In this document: positions 8,255 to 16,538 of the stretch, one piece after another
How positions within the stretch are numbered: position 1 is the stretch's first letter
Layout of the letters: every line of letters begins with the position of its first letter
Assembly: GCA_029238555.1 (NCBI GenBank)
Contig: JAQWFV010000143.1
Location: forward strand, 1 to 19,763
Reading direction: 5' to 3'
Source: Flavobacteriaceae bacterium
GTDB lineage: Bacteria; Bacteroidota; Bacteroidia; Flavobacteriales; Flavobacteriaceae
DNA: 19,763 bases
Made by a program: the position numbers and the translations under genes
Notes under the pieces: model-generated
The model's database searches: none
What the model was told of the DNA's origin: nothing
The model's input: the letters and a program-made list of their open reading frames with translations, nothing else

Positions 8255-8285
8255 TTTGGAATTCAACTAATTAGTTGTACATTTG
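8255..8285 (+). promoter_or_regulatory. Strong Bacteroidota promoter for rplM-rpsI
   Basis: A -33 TTTG at 8255-8258 and a -7 TACATTTG at 8278-8285, separated by exactly 19 bases, match the Bacteroidota consensus at every fixed position. Transcription should begin near 8290, giving a leader of about 40 bases that opens with a small hairpin. This is the best promoter in the window, as expected for ribosomal protein genes. Confidence 0.8.
8264..8277. promoter_or_regulatory. Perfect 14-bp palindrome in the rplM promoter spacer
   Basis: CAACTAATTAGTTG is a perfect inverted repeat without a gap. It ends on the base before the -7 box and lies wholly inside the 19-base spacer. A dimeric regulator bound here would compete directly with RNA polymerase. 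No regulator is identified. Confidence 0.4.
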
Positions 8286-8288
8286 CAG

Positions 8289-8301
8289 CCCGATTATCGG
8301 G
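8289..8301 (+). other. Short hairpin at the start of the rplM leader
   Basis: CCCGA, a three-base loop TTA, and TCGGG form a 5-bp GC-rich stem at or next to the predicted transcription start. It may stabilise the 5' end of the messenger or take part in L13 autoregulation; only the hairpin itself is seen. Confidence 0.3.
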
Positions 8302-8332
8302 ATTATAGTGTTTAATCAATAAAAATATTAGT

Positions 8333-8785
8333 GTGGACACATTAAGTTACAAAACTGTTTCAGCTAACAAAGCTACAGTTAACAAACAGTGGGTACTGGT
8401 AGATGCAGAAGGACAAACTTTAGGACGTTTGGCTTCTAAAATAGCTATTATGCTTAGAGGTAAAAACAAACCTAACTACACCCCTCACGTAGATTGTGGG
8501 GACAATGTAATAGTTGTAAATGCAGAGAAAGTTACCATGACTGGTAATAAGATGCAGACTAAAACTTACATAAGACACACTGGTTTTCCAGGGGGTCAGC
8601 GTTCTCTAACTGCTAGTGAATTATTAGCAAAGAAGCCAATTGGTCTTGTAGAGAAAGCAGTAAAAGGGATGTTGCCTAAAAATAAATTGGGTGCTGATCT
8701 TTTCAGAAACTTAAAAGTATACGAAGGTACAGCGCACGGTCAAGAGGCGCAAAAACCTGTAGTAATAAACTTAGAATCATTTTAG
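8333..8785 (+). CDS. rplM: 50S ribosomal protein L13
   Basis: A 150-residue protein of normal L13 length. Typical segments are [16 protein letters not shown] near residue 21, the [17 protein letters not shown] block and the GMLPKNKLG motif near residue 118, which contacts 23S rRNA. The start codon is GTG at 8333, chosen because it gives the MDTLSYKT N-terminus usual in Flavobacteriaceae and no ATG is nearby. The stop TAG lies two bases before the rpsI ATG, so the two are translationally linked. Expressed from the strong promoter just upstream. Confidence 0.97.
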   Translation: MDTLSYKTVSANKATVNKQWVLVDAEGQTLGRLASKIAIMLRGKNKPNYTPHVDCGDNVIVVNAEKVTMTGNKMQTKTYIRHTGFPGGQRSLTASELLAKKPIGLVEKAVKGMLPKNKLGADLFRNLKVYEGTAHGQEAQKPVVINLESF

Positions 8786-8787
8786 CG

Positions 8788-9174
8788 ATGGAAGTAATTC
8801 ACAAAATAGGAAGAAGAAAAACAGCGGTTGCTCGAGTATACCTTACACCAGGAAACGGTAAAGTTACGATCAACAAAAGAGATCTAGAGAACTACTTTCC
8901 AACAGCTACCTTGCAGTACAAAGTGCAACAGCCTTTCGCACTTACAGGAACAGAAGGAACTTATGACGTAAAAGTAAATGTATATGGTGGTGGTATCACT
9001 GGCCAAGCAGAAGCAGTACGTTTAGCGATCTCTAGAGCCTTGTGTGACATTGATGCTGAAAACAGATTGACACTGAAGCCAGAAGGACTCTTAACTAGAG
9101 ACCCAAGAATGGTAGAGCGTAAGAAATTCGGACAGAAGAAAGCCCGTAAGAAATTCCAGTTCTCTAAACGTTAA
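8788..9174 (+). CDS. rpsI: 30S ribosomal protein S9
   Basis: A 128-residue S9. It starts [19 protein letters not shown], contains the [15 protein letters not shown] segment, and ends in the basic tail [12 protein letters not shown], whose last Arg reaches the P-site tRNA in known ribosomes. It directly follows rplM with a 2-base gap, the conserved L13-S9 pair. A stable hairpin follows within 20 bases. Confidence 0.97.
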   Translation: MEVIHKIGRRKTAVARVYLTPGNGKVTINKRDLENYFPTATLQYKVQQPFALTGTEGTYDVKVNVYGGGITGQAEAVRLAISRALCDIDAENRLTLKPEGLLTRDPRMVERKKFGQKKARKKFQFSKR

Positions 9175-9193
9175 TCGTTTATACTATAAATTC

Positions 9194-9215
9194 AAGGCCT
9201 TATTCGTAAGGCCTT
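9194..9215 (+). terminator. Hairpin with UUCG tetraloop after rpsI
   Basis: A perfect 9-bp stem, AAGGCCTTA and TAAGGCCTT, closes on a TTCG tetraloop (9203-9206). The downstream sequence is only moderately T-rich (TATATGTTCTT). It probably ends or attenuates the rplM-rpsI transcript and could also protect its 3' end. Confidence 0.55.
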
Positions 9216-9234
9216 TATATGTTCTTAAAAGTAT

Positions 9235-9251
9235 CCTCCCATCTTGGGAGG
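9235..9251 (+). terminator. Second hairpin between rpsI and rpsB
   Basis: A 7-bp perfect stem, CCTCCCA and TGGGAGG, with a three-base loop, is followed by TCTTTATTA. It may be a second terminator in tandem with the one 20 bases upstream, or the first element of an rpsB leader. Confidence 0.4.
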
Positions 9252-9296
9252 TCTTTATTATAAATAAGTTGTTATCTGGATAGACCAGAAACTAGT

Positions 9297-9330
9297 TTAG
9301 CATCTAAATGCTGCTTTGTAGCATTGCTAA
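9297..9330 (+). other. Structured leader upstream of rpsB
   Basis: An outer stem TTAGCA/TGCTAA (9297-9302, 9325-9330) encloses an inner stem AATGC/GCATT with a 7-9-base loop and a short one-sided bulge. The structure ends 27 bases before the rpsB ATG. Its position suits autoregulation by S2, which is known in other bacteria with different leader sequences. No consensus promoter was found just before it. Confidence 0.35.
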
Positions 9331-9357
9331 TCCAACAGAAAGTAAACTAAGTAAAAA

Positions 9358-10341
9358 ATGGCAAACAAAATTGAAGTTAAAGACCTATTAGAGGCTGGGG
9401 TGCATTTCGGTCACCTTACAAGAAAATGGAATCCAAGCATGGCTCCTTACATCTACATGGAGCGTAATGGGATTCACGTAATTAACCTTTACAAAACTGC
9501 TGCTAAAATTGAAGAAGCTAACGAAGCATTAAAGAAAATTGCTGCCTCTGGTAGAAAGATTCTTTTCGTAGCAACCAAAAAACAAGCAAAAGACATTGTG
9601 GCTGAAAAAGCGGCTAATGTAAATATGCCTTACATCACAGAAAGATGGCCAGGTGGTATGTTAACCAACTTTGTAACGATCCGTAAGGCTGTGAAGAAAA
9701 TGGCTACTATTGATCGCATGAAAAAAGACGGTACCTTTTTAACCCTTTCTAAGAAAGAGCGTTTACAGGTAGATCGTTTAAGAGCAAAATTAGAGAAAAA
9801 CTTAGGGTCTATCTCAGACATGACTCGTTTACCAGGAGCGCTATTTATTGTAGACACCATGAGAGAGCACATTGCTGTGAAAGAAGCTTTAAAGCTAAAC
9901 ATTCCAATCTTTGCTATGGTAGATACCAACTCTGATCCAAAACAAATAGATTACGTGATTCCATCTAACGATGACGCATCTAAATCTATCGAAGCAATCT
10001 TAAGCCATGTTACTGGTGCTGTTGCAGAAGGTTTATCTGAAAGAAAATCAGAAAAGACTGCAGAAAAAGAAGGTGCATCTGAAGCAAAAGAAGCAGCTCC
10101 AAAAGCTGAAGCAGCTCCAAAAACTGAGGCCGCTCCAAAAGCTGAAGCAGCTCCAAAAGCCGAAGTAGCTCCAAAAACTGAGGCCGCTCCAAAAGCCGAA
10201 GCAGCTCCAAAAGCCGAAGCAGCTCCTGCAGAAGACTTAAACAGCAAAACTGTTGCTGAATTAAAAGAAATGGCCACTGCAAAAGGAGTTGAAGGTATTT
10301 CTAGCATGAAGAAAGCAGATTTAGTAGCTGCATTAAGTTAA
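9358..10341 (+). CDS. rpsB: 30S ribosomal protein S2 with repeat linker and Rho_N/SAP-like C-terminal domain
   Basis: The first ~230 residues are ordinary S2: LLEAGVHFGHLTRKWNPSM, ITERWPGGMLTNF, and LPGALFIVDTMREHIAVKEA followed by IPIFAMVDTNSDP. At 327 residues the protein is far longer than the ~250 of typical S2. From residue 246 to 293 it has seven hexapeptide units of the form AAPKAE/AAPKTE (one begins with V) plus a degenerate eighth (AAPAED). Residues 294-327 (KTVAELKEMATAKGVEG, then SSMKKADLVAAL) resemble the Rho N-terminal/SAP-type helix-extended-loop-helix fold that binds nucleic acid. The extension may reach mRNA or rRNA on the solvent side, but that is inference. It is cotranscribed with tsf (21-base gap), the universal rpsB-tsf pair. 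Core identity certain; the tail's function unknown. Confidence 0.96.
   Translation: MANKIEVKDLLEAGVHFGHLTRKWNPSMAPYIYMERNGIHVINLYKTAAKIEEANEALKKIAASGRKILFVATKKQAKDIVAEKAANVNMPYITERWPGGMLTNFVTIRKAVKKMATIDRMKKDGTFLTLSKKERLQVDRLRAKLEKNLGSISDMTRLPGALFIVDTMREHIAVKEALKLNIPIFAMVDTNSDPKQIDYVIPSNDDASKSIEAILSHVTGAVAEGLSERKSEKTAEKEGASEAKEAAPKAEAAPKTEAAPKAEAAPKAEVAPKTEAAPKAEAAPKAEAAPAEDLNSKTVAELKEMATAKGVEGISSMKKADLVAALS
10093..10236 (+). repeat. 18-bp in-frame tandem repeat in rpsB, eight units
   Basis: Units of the type GCAGCTCCAAAAGCTGAA encode AAPKAE or AAPKTE. Units 2-4 (10111-10164) and 5-7 (10165-10218) match at 52 of 54 bases, so a three-unit block was duplicated recently. The eighth unit (10219-10236) has drifted. 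All lengths are multiples of three, so expansion or contraction keeps the frame. Confidence 0.95.
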
Positions 10342-10362
10342 TAAAAAGTAAATCTAAACAAC

Positions 10363-11187
10363 ATGGCAAATATTACTGCTGCAGAAGTAAACAAATTAAG
10401 ACAAACTACCGGTGCCGGTATGATGGACTGTAAAAAAGCCTTAGTAGAAGCTGAGGGTAACTTTGATACAGCTATTGAAATATTACGTAAAAAAGGACAA
10501 AAAGTAGCTGCTAATAGAGCAGACAGAGAGTCAAGTGAAGGTGCTGCAATTGCAGTATTAAATTCAGACAACACTCAAGGGGTGGCTGTTTCTTTAAACT
10601 GTGAAACTGACTTTGTTGCTAAAAATGACTCTTTCGTAGCCTTAGCTACTGAATTGGCTTCTTTAGCCCTTAATTTTGACACCAAAGAGGCTTTTTTGGC
10701 TGCTGATTTTAACGGAATGTCTGTTCAGGATAAACTTACTGAGCAAACAGGTGTTATTGGAGAGAAAATTGAAATTGGTGGATTTGAAAAATTAAGCGCT
10801 GCATTTGTAGGTAGCTATATCCATGCAGGTAATAAAATTGCTACTTTAGTAGGATTATCTGCTGCACCAGCTGGAGCAGATGTAATTGCTAAAGACGTAG
10901 CCATGCAGGCTGCTGCAATGAACCCTGTAGCCTTAAATGAAGATGGTGTAGACCAATCTATCATTGACAAAGAAATTGAGATTGCAAAAGATCAATTGCG
11001 TCAAGAAGGAAAGCCAGAGGCTATGTTAGACAACATTGCTAAAGGAAAAATCACAAGATTTATGAAAGACAACACTTTGGTAAATCAAGATTTTATTAAA
11101 GATTCTAAAATGAGTGTTGCGCAGTATGTAAAAACTGGAGATGCTTCTTTAGAAGTAGTTTCTTTTGCGCGTGTAGCATTGGGATAA
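10363..11187 (+). CDS. tsf: Elongation factor Ts
   Basis: A 274-residue EF-Ts, the nucleotide exchange factor for EF-Tu. The N-terminal UBA-like domain has LRQTTGAGMMDCKKAL at residues 10-25. The core domain has the hallmark CETDFVAKND near residue 80, whose Asp-Phe pair displaces Mg-GDP from EF-Tu. The YIHAGNKIATLVGL and VAMQAAAMNP segments mark the second core subdomain. The length and end (SFARVALG) are normal. It follows rpsB by 21 bases and is closed by a strong terminator. Confidence 0.98.
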   Translation: MANITAAEVNKLRQTTGAGMMDCKKALVEAEGNFDTAIEILRKKGQKVAANRADRESSEGAAIAVLNSDNTQGVAVSLNCETDFVAKNDSFVALATELASLALNFDTKEAFLAADFNGMSVQDKLTEQTGVIGEKIEIGGFEKLSAAFVGSYIHAGNKIATLVGLSAAPAGADVIAKDVAMQAAAMNPVALNEDGVDQSIIDKEIEIAKDQLRQEGKPEAMLDNIAKGKITRFMKDNTLVNQDFIKDSKMSVAQYVKTGDASLEVVSFARVALG

Positions 11188-11210
11188 TCAATTCTCAAAT
11201 AAATTTAATA

Positions 11211-11242
11211 ACCCGCGTTCTCCGAACGCGGGTTTTTTTTTT
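11211..11242 (+). terminator. Rho-independent terminator after tsf
   Basis: A 10-bp perfect GC-rich stem, ACCCGCGTTC and GAACGCGGGT, with a three-base loop TCC, is followed by an unbroken run of ten T (11233-11242). This is the clearest one-sided terminator in the window and separates rpsB-tsf from pyrH-frr. Confidence 0.92.
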
Positions 11243-11276
11243 GAATCTCATTCCATACTTAATCGCTATGCCTAAA

Positions 11277-11294
11277 TAAATTTGATTATTTTTG
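11277..11294 (+). promoter_or_regulatory. Two overlapping -7 boxes for pyrH-frr
   Basis: TAAATTTG (11277-11284) and TATTTTTG (11287-11294) both fit TAnnTTTG exactly, 10 bases apart. Neither has a clear TTTG at the -33 distance. Starts would fall about 10-25 bases before the pyrH ATG, giving short leaders. Confidence 0.5.
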
Positions 11295-11316
11295 TGAAAC
11301 GATATTCCTCAAAAAA

Positions 11317-12024
11317 ATGCCATACAAAAGAATTTTACTGAAATTAAGCGGAGAAGCCCTCATGGGGGACAAGCAATACGGAATAGATCCAAAGCGTATA
11401 GCAGATTACGCTCAAGAGATCAAAGCTGTTGTAGAAAAAGGCATTGAAGTAGCCATTGTGATTGGTGGTGGTAATATTTTTAGAGGATTGGCAGCAGCGA
11501 GCAACGGAATGGATCGGGTTCAAGGAGACCATATGGGTATGCTTGCCACTGTCATAAACGGATTAGCCTTACAAAGTGCGCTAGAAGAAATAGCCGTACA
11601 AACACGGCTACAATCGGCCATTCAAATCAATGAAGTGGCAGAACCTTTTATCAGAAGACGCGCCATGAGACACTTAGAGAAAGGGCGTGTTGTTATTTTC
11701 GGAGGAGGTACTGGAAATCCATATTTTACCACAGATTCTGCAGCCGTGCTCAGGGCCATTGAAATAGAGGCAGACGTAATTATCAAAGGAACACGTGTAG
11801 ATGGTATTTACACTGCAGATCCAGAAAAAGATGTAAATGCCACTAAATTTGACAAAATTTCTTTCAATGAAGTACTGTCAAAAGGGCTGAAAGTAATGGA
11901 CACCACTGCGTTTACTCTAAGTCAGGAAAATGAACTTCCGATCATTGTATTTGACATGAACAAAAAAGGAAACCTTTTAAAAATTGTTTCTGGAGAAGCC
12001 ATAGGAACAGTTGTAAACTTATAA
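11317..12024 (+). CDS. pyrH: UMP kinase
   Basis: A 235-residue bacterial UMP kinase of the amino-acid-kinase fold; it makes UDP from UMP and ATP. Motifs seen are the N-terminal [11 protein letters not shown], the glycine-rich [11 protein letters not shown] (about 49-59), [16 protein letters not shown], and the UMP-site block [16 protein letters not shown]. The later NTP-site segment [15 protein letters not shown] is also present. Length is normal. It follows a terminator and its own -7 boxes, and is 16 bases ahead of frr, the conserved pyrH-frr pair. Confidence 0.97.
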   Translation: MPYKRILLKLSGEALMGDKQYGIDPKRIADYAQEIKAVVEKGIEVAIVIGGGNIFRGLAAASNGMDRVQGDHMGMLATVINGLALQSALEEIAVQTRLQSAIQINEVAEPFIRRRAMRHLEKGRVVIFGGGTGNPYFTTDSAAVLRAIEIEADVIIKGTRVDGIYTADPEKDVNATKFDKISFNEVLSKGLKVMDTTAFTLSQENELPIIVFDMNKKGNLLKIVSGEAIGTVVNL

Positions 12025-12040
12025 AAACATCGCTTTAAAG

Positions 12041-12595
12041 ATGAATGAAGAAGTAGATTTTGTATTAGACAGCGCAAAAGAAAACATGGATAAAGCCATG
12101 GCGCATTTAGAAAAATCATTTGCCAAAATCAGAGCTGGAAAAGCGAGTCCTATTATGCTTTCTACCGTTAAGGTGGATTATTATGGGTCACCCACGCCAC
12201 TCTCACAAGTTGCTAATGTGAACACCACAGATGCCAGAACTATTTCGGTACAGCCCTGGGAAAAAAACATGCTTCAAGAAATTGAGAAAGCCATTACAAA
12301 CGCTAACTTAGGCTTTAATCCTATGAATAATGGCGACCTAATCATAATAAACGTACCTCCATTAACAGAGGAGCGAAGAAGGGATTTGGTCAAACAAGCC
12401 AAAGCAGAAGCAGAAGACGCCAAGATTGGAGTTAGAAACGCTAGACAGGAAGCTAACAAAGATATTAAAGGAGCAGACCTACCAGAAGATACCGCGAAAG
12501 ATGCTGAAGCCTCTATCCAAGAGCTCACCAACAAGTACAGTAAAAAAATTGAAGATCTGCTCGCCGTAAAAGAAGCAGAAATCATGAAGGTGTAA
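12041..12595 (+). CDS. frr: Ribosome recycling factor
   Basis: A 184-residue RRF, which with EF-G splits the post-termination ribosome. Hallmarks are the KIRAGKASP helix segment near residue 30, VDYYGSPTPLSQVANV, ISVQPWEKNM, and the LTEERRRDLVKQAK basic helix near residue 110. The length matches the family (about 185). It is 16 bases after pyrH and 21 bases before the RND exporter, so readthrough into the latter is likely. Confidence 0.97.
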   Translation: MNEEVDFVLDSAKENMDKAMAHLEKSFAKIRAGKASPIMLSTVKVDYYGSPTPLSQVANVNTTDARTISVQPWEKNMLQEIEKAITNANLGFNPMNNGDLIIINVPPLTEERRRDLVKQAKAEAEDAKIGVRNARQEANKDIKGADLPEDTAKDAEASIQELTNKYSKKIEDLLAVKEAEIMKV

Positions 12596-12616
12596 GGCCT
12601 TTATTAAAAAAACCTC

Positions 12617-15001
12617 ATGATAGGATTTAGTACCCAAAACTTTTGGGCTACCACTGCTAGAATTATTCTTAGAAATAGGATCACTATCCTTATTGGGGTA
12701 TTTCTCTTCACTATTTTTATGGCCATGCAATGGAAGAACATGCGTTTTTCCAATACAGAGGCCAACTTACTACCAGACAACCATCCTGTTAACCTAGCGT
12801 ATAAAGACTTTGTTTCACGCTTTGGTGAAGAGGGCAATATTATAGCTATTGCCATAAAGGACAGCGCATTATTTGAGCTGAATAATTTTAAAAAGTGGAA
12901 CAGATTAAGCAAGCAATTGGCGGCATTCCCCGAGGTTATTGCCGTGCTTTCCACAGACAACTTAAAGTTATTAGAGCGATCGGAAACAGCGGGTAAGTTT
13001 GTTTTTGCTCCTTTTAAAGGAAGCCAAGCTAAAGACCAGAAAAGTTTAGATAAACACCTACAAGACCTTTATCAAAACCAGCCTTTTTATGACCAATTAC
13101 TCTTTAATAAAGAGACCGGTACATTGAGAACACTGGTCTATTTAGACAAGGAGATCATCAATACTTCTGTTAGGAAAGATTTTGTCCTTAGAGACCTAAA
13201 AACACTCTTAAAAGACTTCGAAGAAGACAGCGGATTAGTTCCTCATATTTCTGGCATGCCCTACATTAGGACTATGAATGCCCAAAGCATTATTGACGAA
13301 ATTGGGCTATTCATATTAGGCGCCCTTGGGGTTACCTCCATCATATTTTTCTTCTTTTTCAGAAGTGTTAGGGCCACAATAATTTCCATGGCAGTTGTTA
13401 TTATTGGAGTAATGTGGTCATTTGGGGTACTGGGATTACTTGAATACGAAATCACGGTGCTTACCGCATTGATTCCTCCCTTAATCATTGTAATAGGAAT
13501 TCCCAATTGTATTTTTCTCATCAACAAATACCAACAAGAAGCCCAGAAACACGGTAATAAAGCACTCTCCTTACAGCGTGTTATTGCTAAGATTGGAAAC
13601 GCCACTCTAATGACCAATGTAACGACCGCCTCTGGATTTGCTACTTTTATCATTACAGAGAGCACCCTATTAAAAGAGTTTGGAATTGTGGCTTCCATTA
13701 ACATCATTGGAATATTTATTCTCTCCTTACTCATCATTCCAATCATTTACTCATTCATGTCAATGCCTAAGGAAAAACACTTAAGGCATTTGAATAAAAA
13801 ATGGATTGATGGCTTTGTTGGGAGCATGGAAAAAATCGTAAAAGAGCACAGAATTGCAGTTTATATTGTGTCTATCTTACTACTGATTACTAGCATTATA
13901 GGAATATATCAAATAAAAACTTCTGGAAGCCCTATCGAAGACATGCCAAAGGACAAGGCTTTCTTTAAAGATATACGCTTTTTTGAACAAGAATTCAACG
14001 CTATTATGCCCATTGAAATTGTCATAGACACGAAGAGACCCAATGGCGTATTGAGACCTAGCAATCTCAAGCAAATGGACGCTTTAAGTCAGTTCATAGA
14101 AGAAACACCAGAGCTTTCAAAACCTATATCGGTAGTGAATTTGGCCAAATACGCCAAACAAGCCTATTACAATAATTTACCTAAATACTACCAACTCCCT
14201 ACCTCCCAAGAGAGGGGTTTTATTTTATCTGCCGCTCAAGGTGCCAATACCGATCAGGATATACTCAAAAATTTTACAGATTCCACAGGTCAAGTGGCCA
14301 GACTTTCTACCGCAATTAAAGATGTAGAGACCGATCAAATGGAACAGGTTGAATTAGACTTGTTAGAAAAAATAGATAAATTATTCCCCAAAGAGCGCTA
14401 CAATGTAATGCTAACAGGAAAAGCACTGCTGTTTTTAAAAGGAACAAAATACCTGATTAAAAATCTAATCATGTCATTGGCATTAGCGATCTTTCTGATC
14501 GCCTTATTTATGGCTTACCTATTTAGGTCCTTTAGAATGATTGTGATCTCTCTTATTCCTAACCTACTCCCTTTATTGATCACTGCGGGAATGATGGGGT
14601 TTATTGGGGTACCTATAAAACCCTCTACCATATTAGTATTTAGTATTGCCTTTGGGATATCTGTAGACGACACCATTCACTTTTTAGCCAAATACCGACA
14701 AGAACTCATCGCCAATAAATGGCGCATAAAACCTTCCGTTTACGCTGCATTGAAGGAAACAGGCGTAAGTATGTTTTACACTTCAATTGTGTTGTTCTTT
14801 GGATTTTCTGTTTTTACTGTATCTAGCTTTGGCGGAACAATAGCTTTGGGGGGGCTTGTCTCTGCTACATTACTTTTTGCCATGCTATCTAACTTAATCT
14901 TATTACCGTCTCTTTTATTGTCTTTAGAAAAGAGCATCGCCAATAAGCAGACACTCAAAAAACCTCAAATAGATATTTTACCAAAAGAAAGTGAAACTTA
15001 A
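12617..15001 (+). CDS. RND/MMPL-family exporter
   Basis: A 794-residue inner-membrane transporter with the two-fold RND layout. One helix lies near 21-37, followed by a periplasmic loop to about 225 and five or so helices to about 380. A second half repeats this: a helix near 414-435, a loop to about 610, then five helices to about 770. The second-half fourth helix carries GISVDDTIHF (Asp684-Asp685), the usual proton-relay region. The matching first-half site reads GIPNCIFLIN without an acidic residue, so the halves are not equivalent. With no membrane-fusion protein or outer-membrane factor beside it, it belongs with the stand-alone MMPL/HpnN-like group, which moves lipids or hydrophobic compounds; the substrate is unknown. 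It lies between frr and asnS on the same strand, probably transcribed from the pyrH promoter. Confidence 0.88.
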   Translation: MIGFSTQNFWATTARIILRNRITILIGVFLFTIFMAMQWKNMRFSNTEANLLPDNHPVNLAYKDFVSRFGEEGNIIAIAIKDSALFELNNFKKWNRLSKQLAAFPEVIAVLSTDNLKLLERSETAGKFVFAPFKGSQAKDQKSLDKHLQDLYQNQPFYDQLLFNKETGTLRTLVYLDKEIINTSVRKDFVLRDLKTLLKDFEEDSGLVPHISGMPYIRTMNAQSIIDEIGLFILGALGVTSIIFFFFFRSVRATIISMAVVIIGVMWSFGVLGLLEYEITVLTALIPPLIIVIGIPNCIFLINKYQQEAQKHGNKALSLQRVIAKIGNATLMTNVTTASGFATFIITESTLLKEFGIVASINIIGIFILSLLIIPIIYSFMSMPKEKHLRHLNKKWIDGFVGSMEKIVKEHRIAVYIVSILLLITSIIGIYQIKTSGSPIEDMPKDKAFFKDIRFFEQEFNAIMPIEIVIDTKRPNGVLRPSNLKQMDALSQFIEETPELSKPISVVNLAKYAKQAYYNNLPKYYQLPTSQERGFILSAAQGANTDQDILKNFTDSTGQVARLSTAIKDVETDQMEQVELDLLEKIDKLFPKERYNVMLTGKALLFLKGTKYLIKNLIMSLALAIFLIALFMAYLFRSFRMIVISLIPNLLPLLITAGMMGFIGVPIKPSTILVFSIAFGISVDDTIHFLAKYRQELIANKWRIKPSVYAALKETGVSMFYTSIVLFFGFSVFTVSSFGGTIALGGLVSATLLFAMLSNLILLPSLLLSLEKSIANKQTLKKPQIDILPKESET

Positions 15002-15011
15002 GTGATTAAAC

Positions 15012-15019
15012 TATCTTTG
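15012..15019 (+). promoter_or_regulatory. -7 box for asnS
   Basis: TATCTTTG is a full match to TAnnTTTG, 30 bases before the asnS ATG and just after the exporter's stop. The expected -33 position, inside the exporter's last codons, has no TTTG, so strength is uncertain. Confidence 0.5.
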
Positions 15020-15049
15020 CCTTTTAACTGAATAGGAATACAAACAACC

Positions 15050-16483
15050 ATGATTACACCGAGAATTAAAACCATTTTACAAGATGTAGCCCCATTGACC
15101 AACCTAACGGTTCAAGGATGGGTAAGAAGTTTTAGAAGCAACCGTTTTATTGCCTTAAACGACGGATCTTGTTTGGAAAATTTACAATGTGTCATAGACT
15201 TTGACTCTTTATCAGAAGAACTATTAAAGAAAATCACTGTTGGGGCAGCATTAAAAATAACTGGCACACTTCAAGAAAGTGAAGGAAAAGGCCAACGTGT
15301 GGAAATTCAAGCTACTGAAGTAGTCATTTTGGGGGTATCTGATCCAGAAACATATCCTATTCAGCCCAAAAAACACTCTCTTGAATTTTTGAGACAAAAC
15401 GCACACCTCAGAGTAAGAACCAACACATTTAGTGCTATTATGCGCGTTAGATCTGCCCTGTCGTTTGCTGTACACCAGTACTTTAGGAGCCAAGATTTTA
15501 ACTACGTGCACACGCCTATTGTCACTGGATCAGATGCTGAAGGTGCAGGAGAAATGTTCCGCGTAAGTACCTTAGACGCAAAAAACCCACCTTTAGATGA
15601 TAATGGTGCAATAGACTATCGTGAAGATTTCTTTGGCAAAGAAACAAATTTGACTGTTTCAGGACAACTAGAAGCTGAAACCTATGCTATGGCTCTAGGT
15701 AAAGTATATACTTTTGGACCAACTTTTAGAGCTGAAAATTCAAATACTTCTAGGCATTTAGCAGAATTTTGGATGATAGAACCAGAAATGGCTTTTTATG
15801 ATTTAGATGCGAATATGGATCTGGCAGAAGACTTTATTCAAAATGTCATTCAATACGTTTTAACACATTGCGAAGAAGACTTGGTGTTTTTAGAAAAAAG
15901 ACTTTTAGAGGAAGAAAAACAAAAGCCTCAAAATGAACGCAGTGAAATGCCTCTGTTAGAAAAATTAAAATTTGTGGTAGACCAAAACTTTGTGAGATTG
16001 AGCTACACAGAGGCTATTGAGATACTTCAAAACAGCACCCCAAATAAGAAAAAGAAGTTCAAGTATCCCATTACAGGTTGGGGGGTAGATCTACAAAGTG
16101 AGCACGAACGATTCTTGGTTGAAAAACACTTTAAGTGCCCCGTAATTTTATTCGATTACCCAGCAGACATTAAAGCCTTTTATATGCGTCTAAATGAGGA
16201 CAAGAAAACCGTTAGAGCCATGGATATTTTATTTCCTGGTATTGGGGAGATTGTGGGAGGCTCTCAAAGAGAAGAGCGCTTAGAGGTGCTAGAAGAAAGA
16301 ATGGCATCTATGGGTGTTGACGACAAAGAACTGTGGTGGTACAAAGACCTTAGAAAATACGGTTCTGCAATACATTCAGGTTTTGGATTAGGATTTGAAC
16401 GCCTAGTGCTATTTACAACAGGTATGGGAAACATTAGAGATGTAATCCCCTTTCCTAGAACACCACAGAACGCAGAATTTTAA
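15050..16483 (+). CDS. asnS: Asparaginyl-tRNA synthetase
   Basis: A 477-residue class IIb synthetase that charges tRNA-Asn. The N-terminal OB-fold anticodon-binding domain (about 15-105) has [20 protein letters not shown]. The catalytic domain shows motif 2 as [20 protein letters not shown], with Arg227 and Glu229, and motif 3 as GLGFERLV, with Arg451. The presence of [15 protein letters not shown] and the absence of the bacterial AspRS insertion domain favour AsnRS over AspRS. A gene for direct Asn-tRNA charging implies that this organism does not rely solely on the transamidation route for tRNA-Asn. It follows the exporter after 48 bases with its own -7 box and precedes rpoN. Confidence 0.97.
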   Translation: MITPRIKTILQDVAPLTNLTVQGWVRSFRSNRFIALNDGSCLENLQCVIDFDSLSEELLKKITVGAALKITGTLQESEGKGQRVEIQATEVVILGVSDPETYPIQPKKHSLEFLRQNAHLRVRTNTFSAIMRVRSALSFAVHQYFRSQDFNYVHTPIVTGSDAEGAGEMFRVSTLDAKNPPLDDNGAIDYREDFFGKETNLTVSGQLEAETYAMALGKVYTFGPTFRAENSNTSRHLAEFWMIEPEMAFYDLDANMDLAEDFIQNVIQYVLTHCEEDLVFLEKRLLEEEKQKPQNERSEMPLLEKLKFVVDQNFVRLSYTEAIEILQNSTPNKKKKFKYPITGWGVDLQSEHERFLVEKHFKCPVILFDYPADIKAFYMRLNEDKKTVRAMDILFPGIGEIVGGSQREERLEVLEERMASMGVDDKELWWYKDLRKYGSAIHSGFGLGFERLVLFTTGMGNIRDVIPFPRTPQNAEF

Positions 16484-16538
16484 AAAATTTCTCAATTACT
16501 TTTTTTGTAACTTAAGGTATTGAATTCTATAGTAACTC

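Noticed and set aside
9951..10307. Minus-strand open frames rich in Ala-Ser-Phe-Gly or Leu-Gln repeats.
   Set aside because: They are antisense reflections of the S2 repeat; the repeat unit keeps several frames free of stops.
12274..12960. Minus-strand open frames opposite frr and the exporter, including membrane-like ones.
   Set aside because: They lie wholly or largely antisense to well-supported genes and have no recognisable family features.
16484..16538. Promoter directly before rpoN, and sigma-54 (-24/-12) sites elsewhere in the window.
   Set aside because: The T-rich stretch near 16500 does not place TA and TTTG at the required spacing, and no TGGC-N8-TTGC type site was found in the intergenic gaps.
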